From assembly GCA_022701365.1 (NCBI GenBank), contig JAKUHH010000201.1, positions 1,277,477 through 1,341,476 on the forward strand: a stretch of DNA of 64,000 nt, read 5' to 3'. Below, piece by piece: positions 14,101 to 28,150 of the stretch. Made by a program: the position numbers and the translations under genes. The notes under the pieces are model-generated. The model saw only the letters and a list, made by a program, of their open reading frames with translations. It was not told the origin of the DNA and did no database searches. Every line of letters begins with the position of its first letter. Position 1 is the first letter of the stretch. The stretch is from Mycocentrospora acerina (lineage: Eukaryota; Ascomycota; Dothideomycetes; Pleosporales).

Positions 14101-14766
14101 GCTAACCGCGCTAACGTAGGCCTGGGCCGAAACAGGTATCCGTTGTTCGTCGTGAAACGCGGCGAGGGCGCTCTTAGCGGCATTCTCATTTACTCCAGTT
14201 ACAATAGTCGACCAGCTCTGCTTTGAATTGCGAGCTTGGTCGAGGACGTCCTTGGCTGCTCCAACAACAGTGCCCACACGGAACGCAATTCTGACCGCCT
14301 CAGTTGCAAGGGGCAGAAGTTCGCTCAATGATCGTGCGGATGCAACAACAGATCCTGCAATGAGGCCAGTGCAAAGACCGAGCACTCTTGTGTTTGCTGG
14401 ATTTGGTAGCTCTGATGGAGTCTCTGAGTAGTATCTAGATTTTTCAAAGTTAGCAATGGCTTAGGGTTCCACTTAGCAAGCGACATACCCAATGTAATGT
14501 GCCAGTTGTGCAATGGTAACCATACAGCTTTCAAGCTGTGGAACCTTCAGTCCTTTGCTGTAGTATGTCTCGGCCAGATCCCATGTAGTCAAAAAATCGG
14601 GAATCTGGTCTCGCTGGGCGCGTGGCAGTGTTTGAGCTTCCTCGCGGATGACAACGCTAATTCTGTCTAGGAAGGTTGTGAGGGCAGAGTTGTTCTTCCA
14701 TGTAGCTGCCTTTCGCAAGAGCGGGTACTGGTCGGCAGTCTGATCGCCGAAGATGAGGAGGTTCAT
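8173..14766 (-). CDS. PKS1: Non-reducing polyketide synthase, DHN-melanin type (SAT-KS-AT-PT-ACP-ACP-TE)
   Basis: Iterative type I PKS expected to make 1,3,6,8-tetrahydroxynaphthalene (or a precursor such as YWA1) from acetyl/malonyl-CoA, the first step of DHN melanin. Three exons: 14766-14489, 14434-8272 and 8217-8173, with 54-bp introns at 14488-14435 and 8271-8218. The join gives 2161 residues, the usual length for this clade. Domains and catalytic residues placed from the joined frame: SAT at the N-terminus; KS from about residue 370 with Cys543 in DTACSSS plus HGTGT and NIGHGEAAS; AT with Ser990 in GHSLGEY; PT with His1321 and Asp1513; two ACPs with phosphopantetheine serines 1699 and 1824; TE with Ser1987 in GGWSAGG and His2139. 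All catalytic residues looked for are present. The last splice uses a weak CGAG acceptor; a CAG acceptor would begin the last exon at 8242 and give a different 13-residue tail. CMR1 and BRN1 nearby support the melanin role. Confidence 0.95.
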
Positions 14767-17700
14767 GTTGGCGAGTGTATGATATAAATTACTGGAAAGA
14801 GTAGCAGCTGATTCGAGATTAAGACAACGTCGATAGACTTTGAATGAGTAGAGAGATATCAGGGAAGGAGTTGCCCTGTGACAGCTGTGATGTTAAGGCC
14901 GTCTAAGCAAAAGTTGCTAGTTATTGTGGTCTAAATAGTTCAAGAGAGGGGACGAGGAAGGTTGAGGTTGATCGATTCTCGGGGGAGTGGTGATCTTTCT
15001 ATATATCTGCGTGATTCAAGATGACTGGCGGTGCCCACCAAAACCTGAGGACAAGCTAGCCTGAATCGCGTGATGACAAGCAGAGTGCGTACCGGATCCG
15101 TGACAGCATGGATAACGGAGCCCGTGTACTGCTAAACGATGTACTGCAGCAGCATATTGGGGTGAGAACTAAAGTGGGTCCTGGTCTATCTCCAGTTTCT
15201 GATCGGTACCACCATGATCCCGAAGACTGATGGCGTGCAAGGACCGGGTGCACCTCCGAATAAGATGACATGACTATTCATAGATGGCGTATTCAATCCA
15301 GCCACTGGAATCTACGTCACAGATGACAATAGACATGAGACGTGGATACTTCAGTGTCAGAGTCCTGTCTCAACTCGGGTCCCCTCTCAGTAAGCCGGGG
15401 AAGACAGGGAACCCGTATGCTATTTCTTTCAATTACAGAATCAAGGACTCGAACACATGTGTGGATCATTGCACGCTGATGAGTCGAACAACAGAGTAGT
15501 CGACTTGGTTGTGATATTTGTGGATATTATATCATCCAGGATCGTGTACGCCGTAGCGGAACAACTTCCCCCCGGGTCAAAGATACTCGGTACGAATTCC
15601 CATATGGCTTCTGCTTAGGACTGGAACTTCATTTAGTGGCCGTACGATGTCTAATCCCAAGAAAGTTCCGATACAGAAGGCTTTCAAATGAGGGATCACT
15701 AATTCACGGCCGATAGCATCTACTGGTCTTGTAGGTCTGCCAGTGGGCGAATATCCTGACAAGACTTTGCGGACGTACTACCAAGCTTCTTGGAGACACC
15801 GTTCGGAGTTTGAGCTTATCATAGACTACAGCCTACATGATATCGGACTCGAGTACTCGAGTCCCAAGTAGTGAATGCCACTCTTGGTGCGGCTGGCGTG
15901 ATCTGGCTTAGTTTATGACCTATTCTGAGTAGCTTACGATGGAAATAAACGAAAGCGTTTCTAGTTTCGGATCACTGACAAACATCTCTCCGTTTGATGA
16001 TAGCCATGACTAGGACGTCTAGATAGCATGGTCGCAAAAGAATTGTCAGTGTCTAGAAAACCGTAAGGTTTGACAGAAAATGGACAAGAGAATTCGATGC
16101 TTGCCCGAGACATCGTAGGAGAGTATTGAATGGCTGAAGGATCATCGTCCTAGATATTATTATTAGCCATAACTGGTTGCGGCTTTCCCCCATTGTCCGG
16201 CTGTGAGCGCCTATCCAAACGCATACATGAGAGCAGAACAACCGAGGAGGCTGACTAGGGCACCTTGAGGTAAGCTTATTGTCGACAAGCCTGCCCCTTG
16301 CCTGTTTGTAGGAGGCTTTGGCCAGCAGATCGCGACTCAAAACTCAAACAAGCGATTTGGAGCTCGGACGATTGTGGCGGCCGTAAGGGAAACATGCCGA
16401 GTCGTGACACATCCACAACCAGCACCCTCTAACCTTATTTGCAAATACAGCCATATTGCTGTCTTTGCGATGTTCACAGCTTTGTGGTTATTTTGATGCG
16501 ATTCTGGCAACGAAAGTCGTGGGCGAGTTAATTCTCATGATGATGTGACGTTCGGGGTTGCGGAGCCGAAGTTGATAATCTTGCACGTGCGGACCTGATC
16601 TGCGTGTCCACCCCTGTATCTCGAAGCCCTAAACGCTTGAGCCTCGTTTCGTAACAGATCTCGCACGACAGTGGACACTCTTGATGAAAACGCTCGAAAC
16701 AACTTCATATTTGGTGATGGTTTCTGTAGATGTTCTGGATATTAAAACATGAAACCTCGATTCACATGGAGGCTATTCTTCGGAAACAAATCGGTAGCGA
16801 CTTTGCTGGTCGCGTCCACAAGTATTGCGCCAGAGATGAGTCGAATTATCATTTACTGCGTACACAATTGCGAGTTAAATCCGGGAATTGGGTGGAAGCT
16901 TATTCCAGCCAACATTCTGAGCTTATCAGTGAATACAACAAATGTTTAAGAAAAGGCTCATATGCTGGTTTGAGCTAATATTCGTTTGTACTGAACGTGC
17001 GCATTTTTTTGTTGTCTGGGCGAGACTCAATTATACATTTTTCGTAAGCTTCGACTATACGTCACTCGCTATAAACAGCACCGAGAGAATACCTAGTTCT
17101 ACAAATGCACAGGTCGTCCTCCAACATAGTCAGCCACCTTGTGTACGCCTCTTGGATCTGTTAAATGGGTTGACAATCTATACTTACAGTACATACACGC
17201 AGCTCTAATATTTTTAATTATGGAGCAAGTCATCGGTGTAAGGTTGCGAGATCAACCTCCTGTCGCCAACGTCAATTTCTGAAATTAGATCTGCACTACC
17301 AACGAACTAACCTGACCAGTGTGCAGATACGAAACGGGTAGGAAGATAATCAGCCAGTTGAATATCTAGATTCCAACAGGCTGAGCCGTATCTTTGGTCC
17401 TAGCTCTGTTCGTTGATAATTAGTGCCACACTCTTAAGTTGATCTAACGGCTGATTTCACCTCGGCGAAAAACAACCATAGGCTCCAAGTTTGATTGTAT
17501 CTATGACTGCAACGCCCATTAAGCCACTGCCAGCTATGTTGACATGCTGATGGGATTAAATTGTTCGCAGCAGTAAAGTGCGAACAATCCAACACATCCA
17601 CATCTACAAGTGTCATAAATTGGGTCTCTTACCAGTGGTTGTCCAGATGTTGAGAAGCAAGCCCTCGCCAATTTACAAAGTGTTCAGCTACGATTACCTC

Positions 17701-20700
17701 AAATCCATTAACTCACATACTACTTGTGAAAAGTTCTAACACACAAGTCCATGGCTGAATTTCCACGTGGTTTCTCACAGTAGTAGCCCATTGTCGTTAC
17801 CTGTGTACGGGATATTACAATTAAAAAATCTAGTGCGGCACAGACAATTGTCACATTTCGGTGATGTCTACGACTTAATCTTGGCGCCTCTTGGCGCGGC
17901 GTCTTAAGCCGAATCATCTACTCCCCGTAAATCATTACCTGCTTTTTCCCGACAAAGGTGGCGTCTAGAGCTTGATCAACCATTTATCAGTCCAGACCAT
18001 CACTCCAGTCTCTTGATGTTTTTCTGACTGGTTATTCATCGCCCTGGTTCACTGTATAGAAGCCCTACAGCTCAATTTCGTGCCTCGCTATACATGTTCC
18101 CGGATCCACGCAATGAGAGTCATGATTTTACAGTGCAAAGGCTTGCACATGCGCAGTTTTTAGATTGTGCTTCTTTCAAATACTGAGAGAGTGTATTTTC
18201 GGATTTTGGTCTATGACGCCATCATAAGTTTGACGAGATTATGTCGTGCATAGGCTTATCGAGCCGAAATCGTCGGATCGATCTCCGTTCACAGGCTGAG
18301 TCCTGGGGCTGAATAGCCCGAAGTGTCAAAAGTGTATCTCCAGGGCGTTTGCTTCGTAAGGTGGAGACAAGTTCCGTTGAATCGATCTGTCCGCAGCCCA
18401 AAATTCTCCACAATCGAAGTTCCCCACTTTGATCATCAACGTTCCACAACACATATACCGGGATCCCGGTATTTTGAATATAAATACTATATACAAACCT
18501 TGTTAAGTCCGGGTGTAAATGAAATTCAAGGATCAAACCCGGCACCCTGTTCGCGACCATGCAGTACACTTGGGAGCTGGGTCCTTAGGGACTGGCTTGC
18601 AGAAACTCGCGCAGTTCGTTCGCAAGGTCTAATTACAACAAATACTTTTGCCCGGTGCATATGTGCACTTGGAATTGAATTGCGAGCGGGTGTAGCATCC
18701 TGATGGCCCTGTTAACATAGGTGCAAGCTCCAGCACTGACCATTTGCGGCGTCAACGATATCTTCGGGTCATTGATCATGGACTAATTTCGACGTTTAAA
18801 TACATCGTAAGCTTGCATGAACTGCGGGACATGGGAACCAGCAAGTATAGACTACGAAGTACCCTTGCTACAGCTCTGTCAAGGACGTCAGCACTTGTAC
18901 ACTCGGGTATTTTATGGCATATGAGCTTCCGGACATGATCCATTACAGCTTCGGATATCATCATTCCGTAGCAGTTTTCTTGGATTTGATGGCACTGGTC
19001 TAGGCGATGATTTTTAAGGTATAGCGTGTTAGATCTGATCTTACACTGCCTGTCTTGTTGAATGAAGCAAACTTGTCTACTTGGGTCTGAGAGAAGTGAG
19101 ATCCTGTACCACTTGTACTATCGCAAATAAAACTGATTCTCGAACTACGTAAACCAAATGACGGAGGTCTCAGATCGTGCAACTTAACATTCCAACAATC
19201 TCTGCGTAGTTTTTTCGATGATGTTAATGTGAATTTATTATAAAGGACCCACTTTTTCATCGCAATTCCATATTAAATTGATTATGAGATAATAGGCTTT
19301 GACTTACATACACAATTTTATAATCCAGTACATGTTTTTCAAGCAATATGTATTTTTCCACATACTGGGCTCCAACTTTGGCATTGAAGCACCAATTTGG
19401 AACATTCAACGCATGCAGGCGTCTCTCAATAACTGTATCAAACGTGTCAGTCTAAATGTACAATGTTCAGAACGAGAGTGTAATTCAATCACTACAGGGT
19501 CAAGGTTTTCGCTTTCGATGATAAGCTTCTTTTTTTGACAATGTAGTTGGTGGACCCTGGTTACGGGTAAAATTTTGAATGACGATGATATCGAACAAGG
19601 GTACGATGCACAGCTGATAACAGATCGCATGTCGTTAGTTCCTGAACGTCTGGAAGTGCATAATGTACTGGTAAAACCGTAGTCTAGATTGTTCTATCCA
19701 GCTAGCAATGAGGGTCCCTTGATACTCGTATCTTTGTCGCTTAAATATCTGTATCAACGATCGTTACGGTAAATTTTGAGATAAATTTACGATTACTCAT
19801 GTAGCCGCCTTATGCTGTAATATTGGAATTGAACTCCAGATATTTTCTTCGACTTGCGATAGATGACGAGTATTCCGTTGGCGCCGCATAGGAAGGCCGA
19901 AGGGACATTTTTCTTCTTCGCCTTTGAACCCCTAGATCGCTCCTGAAATCTTCGTACATAGAAAGTTATATCCATTTGGTACAATTTCTGGAAAACTTGT
20001 TGCAAGATGCTGGCCAACCTTTGCCTCCTCCCCGCAAGCAAGTGATTAATAACGTGACATAAAATGACTTGTGATGTAAAAAAATGGAAGTAGCAAGATA
20101 AATAATAGAGTGTAATACATTGACATGAATTACTTTACCTCATATTGAGACACTCGCCGAACGTTGCCACAAAGAAGTAAGTATGAGACCGTTACTGCAG
20201 GTTGTAACTTGAGGCGCCTCTATTTTTTCCATAGAATATTTATTCTTGTAAGCGTGCAGTGAGTAAGATCTTGCGACCGGCGAGTATATGGCTGTGGCAG
20301 ACGATTCTGTTAAAAACCATGGCTTCGGGAGGACATTATTTACATATGATTATCCAACGAAGGTGAGCCTGACTAAGTTAATACTACTGTTCCTGATTAG
20401 CCATACTATTTGACGGTTTACTAGTATTAAACGTCATCTGTCAAGGGTGTTGGATTGTGAAATTAGGCACATGTACCCTGATTCCTCACGACTATGATGA
20501 AATGAAAAGACCTCGTAAAGAAGTTATGCGAGAAGGGCAAACTCGAGATATGTTTGTATTACTAGTGTTTTGTAATGTTTCCGAAACTGCATATTTTAAA
20601 TGGAAAAGCGGCGTAGGTTGATGGGATATTGTTAGAGCTGACTGACGCATTACACGCACATATGCATGGTCCCAGCAGACCCACTTAAACTGACAGTGCG

Positions 20701-23700
20701 GGCTCTTAAAGCCACACCAAAAAATCCGACGGTACGTTATTTGTATGGATCCTAGTTGGAGATGTGCATTGTTTGTAGATTCGGCATCGATGCATGATCA
20801 AGATAACTGCAGCAGAAAGGGCTTTGTGCTTAGCGAAAGTGCAGGTCATCACAATTGGATCCTCCATGACATAGAAGCTGATCATGGCACATAGCCCAAT
20901 CAATCAAGTACCCCGCTACCTAGTGATGCATGCAAAGTGTTGACATGGACCCTGAATTTCATTGAAGGCCTTTTCCTGTAGTCCTCTATAGAAGTATCAA
21001 TCATTCACCACCTGTGGAAATATACGACGGCGCACTCGGATTGATCTAAAACATCCTAATCAACCATTTGAACGAACTAAAATGGTTTTCTGATAACACC
21101 AAAATTGGAGAATGGCTTATGCTACAAGGACGAGTTACAGTAAGCTGCACAGCCTACTTCGACGTATAGCGTGAAGAGTTAAACTCAACGCCTAGATAAC
21201 TTCAACAATGGAGCCTAAAAATAATCGTGAGATTGCTAAACGAAGCATCCAGTATCCTTTCGTGTAGGTCTAATAGATGTCCTTTTAAATCGATTACGTA
21301 GAACGTTCCGTCAAAAGTCCGTAGACGATGACGCCGCTGATGCTTTCTGTGCGTGAACACAAATATCTTCATATCTCAGCAGATAACCTTTTCATAGTGG
21401 CTGACTGCAGTTTTTGTATTAGCACACAAGGGCTATGTCACCATAGTAGGTAAATGATGGTACAGTTTCGTGAGACGAAGAAGTCTAATTCATGATAGGT
21501 GACGATCAAGGCACTATCCCTTTTCTACCCTCCAATCCTTGATCCTGCCTTGCGCGCCGCACAGCCACCAATAAGTCTCTACAGTAGTCCCGCATCATCA
21601 AGTCACTGCAAAGGCATCACAAAGACGCTGTCATCTCGCGTGGAACAGGTCGAACTCCTTGCTCTTACCATGCAATCGCATGTCTATCGATGAGAACAAG
21701 GCCAGCTCATAAATGCCCTAAGTCAGCAGCATATCCGGAGGGGAACCGAAGCTCTAGTCTTACAAGACGTGTCCGCTCCGCCTGGTATCTGGTGGGGAAG
21801 TGATGCGCCTACGAAATATGTGGTGGCGTCGGTTCCTCCCCAGCGGGATTGCTCGGCGCAATCCTCCACCGCCCCGCTCCTACGAACGAGCGAATTCGCA
21901 AGACCCCCGAAAAATTTCTTGTTAAGATCGTCTGATGAATCAATTTAGCCTATCATCATACCTAACTGAACTCTTGGTCCTTGACAGCTCACATATGTCC
22001 GCATCTAAGTCGAATTTGATTGGACCTTTGCTCGTTGTCAGCTTTTGAATACAGCCTCCATGCAAGCCCCATCGGATGGCCTTCCCGTTTCCACCGGAAC
22101 CCCGATTTTCCATCGCAGCGGCGTGACCAACGAGGAGATGGTACGTTTTCTAGCATGACATTACATGGCCCGAAAGGTAATTTCTCGCGTAACAATGTTG
22201 GAGGCCTTCCAAACGTGGGTCGAATCTTCAACAATAGCTCTCATTCTCATGACGGCTGGTCGATCCTGTCCAATACAGGATAATGCCCAACAAATGGCTT
22301 TCTTAACACGGAGAGATATTGTAGCATGCTACAATTTGTAAATACAGTCAGACTAGAAATGATTAGGTGCAACAAAAGTGCTTACTTTTAGCGAGCTTCT
22401 ATTCTGACTTCGGTTCTGTCGGATTGTCAAGCTGTGACTTGCGACGGGATTGACTGAAATCAGGCACATGAAACAGCGGACGGGCCGCCGGCTGCTAGGT
22501 TGTCAACTCGCGAACTCGTGTATCAGGGTGGTGGGTGGAAAACAGCGCGTTTCTGGACGCCATCATCTGACAATTCTCCATTTATAACCGATCACGTCTA
22601 TTATTATCAGAGCCGTAATCGTGAAACGGAACAAGAGTCGCCCAAAGCGTCAATGAACTTTATCGTATCACGTATCGCCGCGTTGTCGTGTGTTTGGGCT
22701 TCGAAGACCGTGGCGCATGCTTCACGACCGAGAGAGAATCGCGTGGACAACTTGACATGTGGCATAGCAAATCTTTGACCAATTTTCTCAAGTTTCATCA
22801 CTGTTCAGCATCCAGCGTTGGATCCCGAGTGTATGGCGGCGCCAGATTAAGATTTTGGACTCGTGTTACACGTGCAAAGTCCCCGTTATTTTGGGATATG
22901 ACGGACTTTTACATAGTTTGGCGGATAGCTAACCTTAACCTGGAAGTTGTGGTCACGATGTCCATTTGTTGTCGATTGATCTCGTGCATTTTGTCGCATC
23001 ACAAATGAGATGGAAGAATTCGTTAAGGGAATTGCGTCTATGGCACGATGCAGGCGCTGGAATTCAGCCTCCTGCGACACCGTCTGGGACGCATGTGAAC
23101 ACGGATAAGACGGACCTTACGAAGCCGAAGTCAGCCAGGAAGCGCGTTTACGAGTTCCACAGTATATCGAGATTCATAAATAAGAATTGCCAGCGGCTTG
23201 TTGCATGGCGAGAGGACCTGCGACACGCTTAGGATATCTACCTACCTTATGTATGCGAAAGACTTAGTGATACAGCAATGTTACCAAAACGCTTAGACCG
23301 GAGTATTTGAGTAGCCTTCTTCATGGCCTGGTTTGCATGCATAAGGATGCATGGCAAAAGTCCTAAGCAGGAAACAGATGGACTGGTAATTTATCCGACG
23401 AACCGATCACGTGGCGCCGAGAACCTTTCGTGAGTCAAAGTAGTACTCTCGCTAAAAAGCTTGTCCCTATCCGACGCCGATAATCATAGAGCGTAACGCC
23501 TAGCGTCAGTGATGCATGTCAATTGAAACACTGAAAATGGCTCATCAAACGGGGACGATGAGTAATGAGACTCTCGCCGACGAAAACCATGTCGGAAGTA
23601 AGCCGCTTGGCTCGATGAAAGACGCACAGACGCCGAGCGTCAGCAAAGCTGAAGGTTGTGGTCTGTTGGATCCCAAAACACCCTGCCAAGAGGGGAAGTA

Positions 23701-24855
23701 GATGCTAATGGAAAATGCAGAGACGCTGTCATCCACAACTACATCACAAGTGCCTCATTTGAGTGTCGTTCTGTGCGCGCGAAAGTTACCAATGTCAACC
23801 TGTTGGGCCGTATTCTTAATGATGGGGGTGGGGATCATCGTTGAAAAGGAAACCTGTGACAACCTCATCAGCCAGCGTCAGTCCTAGCTGATCTGCCAGA
23901 CCCAATCGGCCATTGCTGTGACAGTTATTGATGTAGCAGTGATGTTTTCGTAGTGCAGAACACATTACGGCTCTACATGGGGACGCGCTTCATTAGGCCG
24001 TTGGCACGCTAGAAGATGCCGTTCGCAGTCTTCGTGCGGAAGGAGAAGGTTCGTGCGCCCATCAGCCACCATCTCTTACATCAACTAAGACGACTGTGCA
24101 GATCTCTAGGAGCACCCATGTCTTCCCTGAGTCTTATCATCGACACTGTCCAGCATAACCCTTGTCGTTCAAAGCAGATATCCACCTAACCCTTCTGAGC
24201 TCTGACCTGCGCCAACGCGAATTACGCTGGAGGGCAAGCCCACCCTCATCTCCATACGGCTAGCCACATTCAATCCACTTCGAGGATACCGTCTTTCTCA
24301 ACAGCGTCGTCTCAATTATTGTACTTCACAGGCTTCTTTTTGCTGTACTCCATACGTTCTTTGGCGCAACGATAATTTCTCAGACTAGGTCCTCGTGTGT
24401 TTTGTTCTTCCCTAGCCTCGCCCACCTAGTTATACAGCACTCCACTTCGCAGTCTTTTGCTACGCACACACCACTACTGTCGACCTTAGTTCGCAAGCTG
24501 GCACTAGATTGCGATCTGAGTTCACCATTTTAAGCTTAGGATCCTTCCACTGCATACCGTGTCGAAGTTTCCATCCTCGCCTACTGCCCATTTCCGCCTC
24601 TTTTAGATTGGTCCACGAACGACATACGGAGCAATAAAAAGCCACCATCATAAGCTTCCCGTATGTTCACGCTATCTACACGTTAGACATTTGACGTATC
24701 GACTTGGGGATCGGCGATAGAGATCCCATGCTGAACATTCGGAGCTACTCCATAATATCTTGATCTTCCTAGGCTCGGACTTCAGTTGCTCTGCTCCGTT
24801 TCGTCATTCATCCTTCGCCTTTTGCCAACGGTGGTTGCCGAGTTCCAATTCCAAA
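14767..24855. other. 10-kb gene-free interval between PKS and CMR1
   Basis: Both genes point away from this interval, so it holds both promoters. A TATA-like TATATA lies near 14999-15005, about 230 bp upstream of the PKS start on the minus strand. The stretch before CMR1 (about 24060-24855) is pyrimidine-rich, like a long fungal 5' UTR. The rest is moderately AT-rich but keeps CA, TG and CG dinucleotides, unlike the RIP-saturated block after 51.1 kb. Open frames are short (the longest about 126 codons at 18323-18703) and none resembles a known family. No tRNA, terminal repeat or transposon protein was recognised. Confidence 0.6.
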
Positions 24856-27800
24856 ATGGTTTTCTGCACTTATTGCGGGCAGTCCTTTACCCGAGACGAA
24901 CATCTGGAAAGGCATATCCTCACTCGTGAGTGTTCCAAGCCCGTACCATATTGTAAAGTCGTTTAGGTTTCTTTCAGTTGAACCCTACTTACTAATCTCC
25001 ATGAGTAGATACAAATGTAAAACCTTTCAAGTGCTTCACTTGCCATATGAGTTTTGCTCGACGGTATGTTCTCAACCCCTCTGCTGGCTAATTTCTTTGG
25101 CCTAGTTCTCCTCTTATAGCACCAACCAGCTGATATGGCACGCAGAGACCTTCTGCAACGTCACTATACCGTACACGGACGCAACCAGAACAACGAGGAG
25201 GGCCTCCCACCGCAGGGTATAATACCCAAATCTGCTGGTCGGACACCGATCGCTTGCAGCAACTGCGCAAAAACAAAGACAAAGTGCGACAAGAAGTTTC
25301 CATGCAGCAGGTGTGCACAGAGAAACTTGAAATGTACACTGCGTCCGACACGCAGGGCCTCAAAAAACATTACCAGGATCAACGTACCTGTAGAACGCTC
25401 CGGGAGTGGAAGCTCGAGCGAAAACGGTGGTAATTTGGAGGTCCAGAGTGTGTCGCGTAACAATACCCCACCTCTAGACGTTCAGGTTCTTCAGCATGCC
25501 GCACAGTCGTCACCTCTTCAACAGCTTCAACAGACCCAACCGCCGCAACTAATCCAGAATGGTCAGTCAGGATCACAACGGCACTCACACTCACCGTCAG
25601 CACCACGCTCGAGGAACCCCTCTGAATCACATCCCGTGCCCATACAACTCACCCAAAACCCGACACCGGAAAGCAAATCTGTTCGTATGACGCTGTCCAG
25701 TACACATGCCTTCTACGATCAATCTTCCGCAAGTAGCCTGTCTCAAGCACCACCTTCGATGTTGTCGCCACTACCTACGCCTGTCCATAGCACCAGCGGG
25801 TTTATTTCTTCGACGCCGATGTCCGGATATGATGAGTTTGTAAGGACAGTGCGAGATCACTCCGACTCTAGTCCTCCATTTCTCATGGACCCTTGGAGTG
25901 CTATGCCGATAAATCCGGAGTTTGACTCCATGAGAATTGACCCTTCTTTGATTATGTCCATGAATATCGATATGAACATGGGATCTCACACGGACAGCAT
26001 TCTGGGTATGATTCCGGAAATGTCACCTTCGCAAAGCTATGGGCCGGTTCAAACACCTCTTCAGACCCCTCAAATGGATGAACCGTTCTCGGATCTTCAG
26101 ATCGGAAGCTCAGCATCGATATTCTTCCCCTCGAACAGACACTCGTCAATCGTAGATGCAGGTATCCCTGATCTTAGTGCTATTATTGCAGCTCAAGATA
26201 GCTGGACAGTTTTCCGCTGTTCCCCCTCCATTCCCTCGAGTTCATGTCCTCGTACTGCAAAACTAAACCTAGAGCGCCTAGAGCTCAGCTTGAAGAATCA
26301 TGAAGGCTGGAGCAATTGGTCGCCATCCTGGGACGAAGCTGACTTCCATCAAAGAGGACAAATTGCAGTTGCTAAGATGCAAGAGTCCACACGTGATAAA
26401 CTTCTCGCAATAACGCAGGCCTTCTTGCACAAAGCTCTTGATATCCATAAAGATGGTCAGAACACATCATCTAGTAGTGGAGAATCTCCAGAGTCGTCGG
26501 CATCGGGGTCCAATTTCATTCTACTCCCCCCAGCTCGTGTATTAGAGCATTTTCTTAGATCGTACGCCAACTCTTTTGAACGCTACTTTCCCACTTCTTC
26601 AAGGGGCATTCTGGATGCCAATGAGCTTATGCAGAATTACAATGAGAAAGCATCGAGCCTACTGATACTTATGATGATCGCACAGGGCGCCATGTCGATC
26701 CCATCAATCGAGGCAAGATGGTTGACCGGAGGTTTTACGGAAGCTTGTCGTATCTCCCTGTTCGATCTGATTGAGAAAAACATCATCATGGCCGGGGATC
26801 CAATAGTGCTACGAGCTGCTTTGCTCTTTACTGTACAGGCTGCATGGAGTGGCGATAAGTGGCAGATGGATATTGCGATGGGTCAGAGGGGGATGTACTT
26901 TTCAATGTTGCGACACTCAGGGATCCTGGAATCGCGGCCGGGCGTAGCGTCGCGTTTGAACGGGAGTTCTACGACGGATACATTGTGGCGAGACTGGCTG
27001 CAGCAGGAAAGCCGAAGCCGGTAAGTGCTGAAGTTCCTGCTAAACCTCTGGAGCACTTGTCACCTGTCAAGTGAACGAGACTAATAATCCGTGCTCTAGC
27101 CTCATCTACTCTTGGGTTGTGGTCGATCAAGACCTTTCTTTGTTCCATGACACATCTCCCCTATTCTCTGTGACAGAGTTTGGTTCTCCTATGCCGGACT
27201 CAGACACACTTTGGCATGCCCAAGCGGCCTCAGACTGGTCCGCGATTTTCGACCAAGTGCACGAGTTCTCCAACGGATATTCGTCGGTGGGGTCAGGAGT
27301 TAGGCCTCTGAGTTTGAGAGATCTCTTCCGTCATTTCCTTGATGATGACATTGTCATCCAAGATGTTCAGGAAATTCATCTAACACCTATGCACCTTCGT
27401 TTGCTGCTTCATCCTTTGCAGACCTTGGTAAACCAATATTGTCAGCTCCTTAGCTGCTTCTCGGACAGTGTAGCATCAAGGTCGCGAAATAGAGCGTTCA
27501 CTGCAGCTTCGACTAGGGTGCGTCTTGAGGAGGTGCAAGCTCTGCTTGGGCGATGGTTCGACTTAGCACAACGGTACCTGAAGCCCAACCCTATGTGTCC
27601 CATGATGCAAGCCAATCTTGTCATGTTCCACCTCATCAGTCTGAATGCCGTGACTGATTTCCCCGAGATCGAACGGCTCGCGCGACGAGAAAGTGTGGAT
27701 GGTTCGTACCAACAGATGCTCTGGATCCAAAAGAAGTGTATCTCTGACGTGCAAGAGGCTGTCACACATGCCGGACAAGTGCTTCGTCTTATCAGAGAGA

Positions 27801-28150
27801 TGTCTAGAGGAGTTCGTCCGCCATGGTGGGCCGGTGCCATATACCGAGCTGCACTCGTTCTTTGGACAGAAGCCTTGTCTCACAACGAGCCCTCAAATCC
27901 TAATCACCCATCAGCATATCAACAGCCCGTTTTTGCCGTAGATCGCCTCCCAGCTGATCATCCAACGATTCTCAGGTACTTAGCTCGAAGGGAGGGCAAT
28001 CCCACGTTGACTGAGCTGGACGGAACTCCAGTGCGACTGGACAATGGGTTCACAGTTCTCTCGCACTGTATTGATCTTCTTGATGAGGGCGTTGCGACAA
28101 GGTTCTCGGATGGTATCCGTAGTAAGCTGGAGAAGCTGGCAAGAGGTTGA
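24856..28150 (+). CDS. CMR1: CMR1-type melanin transcription factor (two C2H2 fingers plus Zn2Cys6)
   Basis: Nuclear regulator known in Pleosporales to activate melanin genes; the Magnaporthe counterpart is Pig1. Four exons: 24856-24925, 25009-25063, 25146-27020 and 27100-28150. Introns are 24926-25008, 25064-25145 and 27021-27099. The joined frame gives 1016 residues. C2H2 finger 1 has C4, C7, H20 and H24, and finger 2 has C32, C35, H48 and H52. Each finger is completed only across a splice, which supports the model. A Zn2Cys6 binuclear cluster follows with cysteines 79, 82, 89, 95, 98 and 105 (CX2CX6CX5CX2CX6C). Then come a Ser/Gln/Pro-rich middle and a C-terminal region like the fungal-specific transcription factor domain. 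Start ATG at 24856 opens with MVFCTYCGQSF. It lies between the PKS and BRN1, its likely targets. Confidence 0.93.

Noticed and set aside
18525..18560. GGTTTGATCC on the minus strand resembles a tRNA B box.
   Set aside because: No paired T-stem, A box or cloverleaf around it.
22500..23232. Three overlapping small plus-strand frames in the PKS-CMR1 gap, considered as exons of one gene.
   Set aside because: No convincing donor/acceptor pairs link them into family-like protein; left as unexplained sequence.
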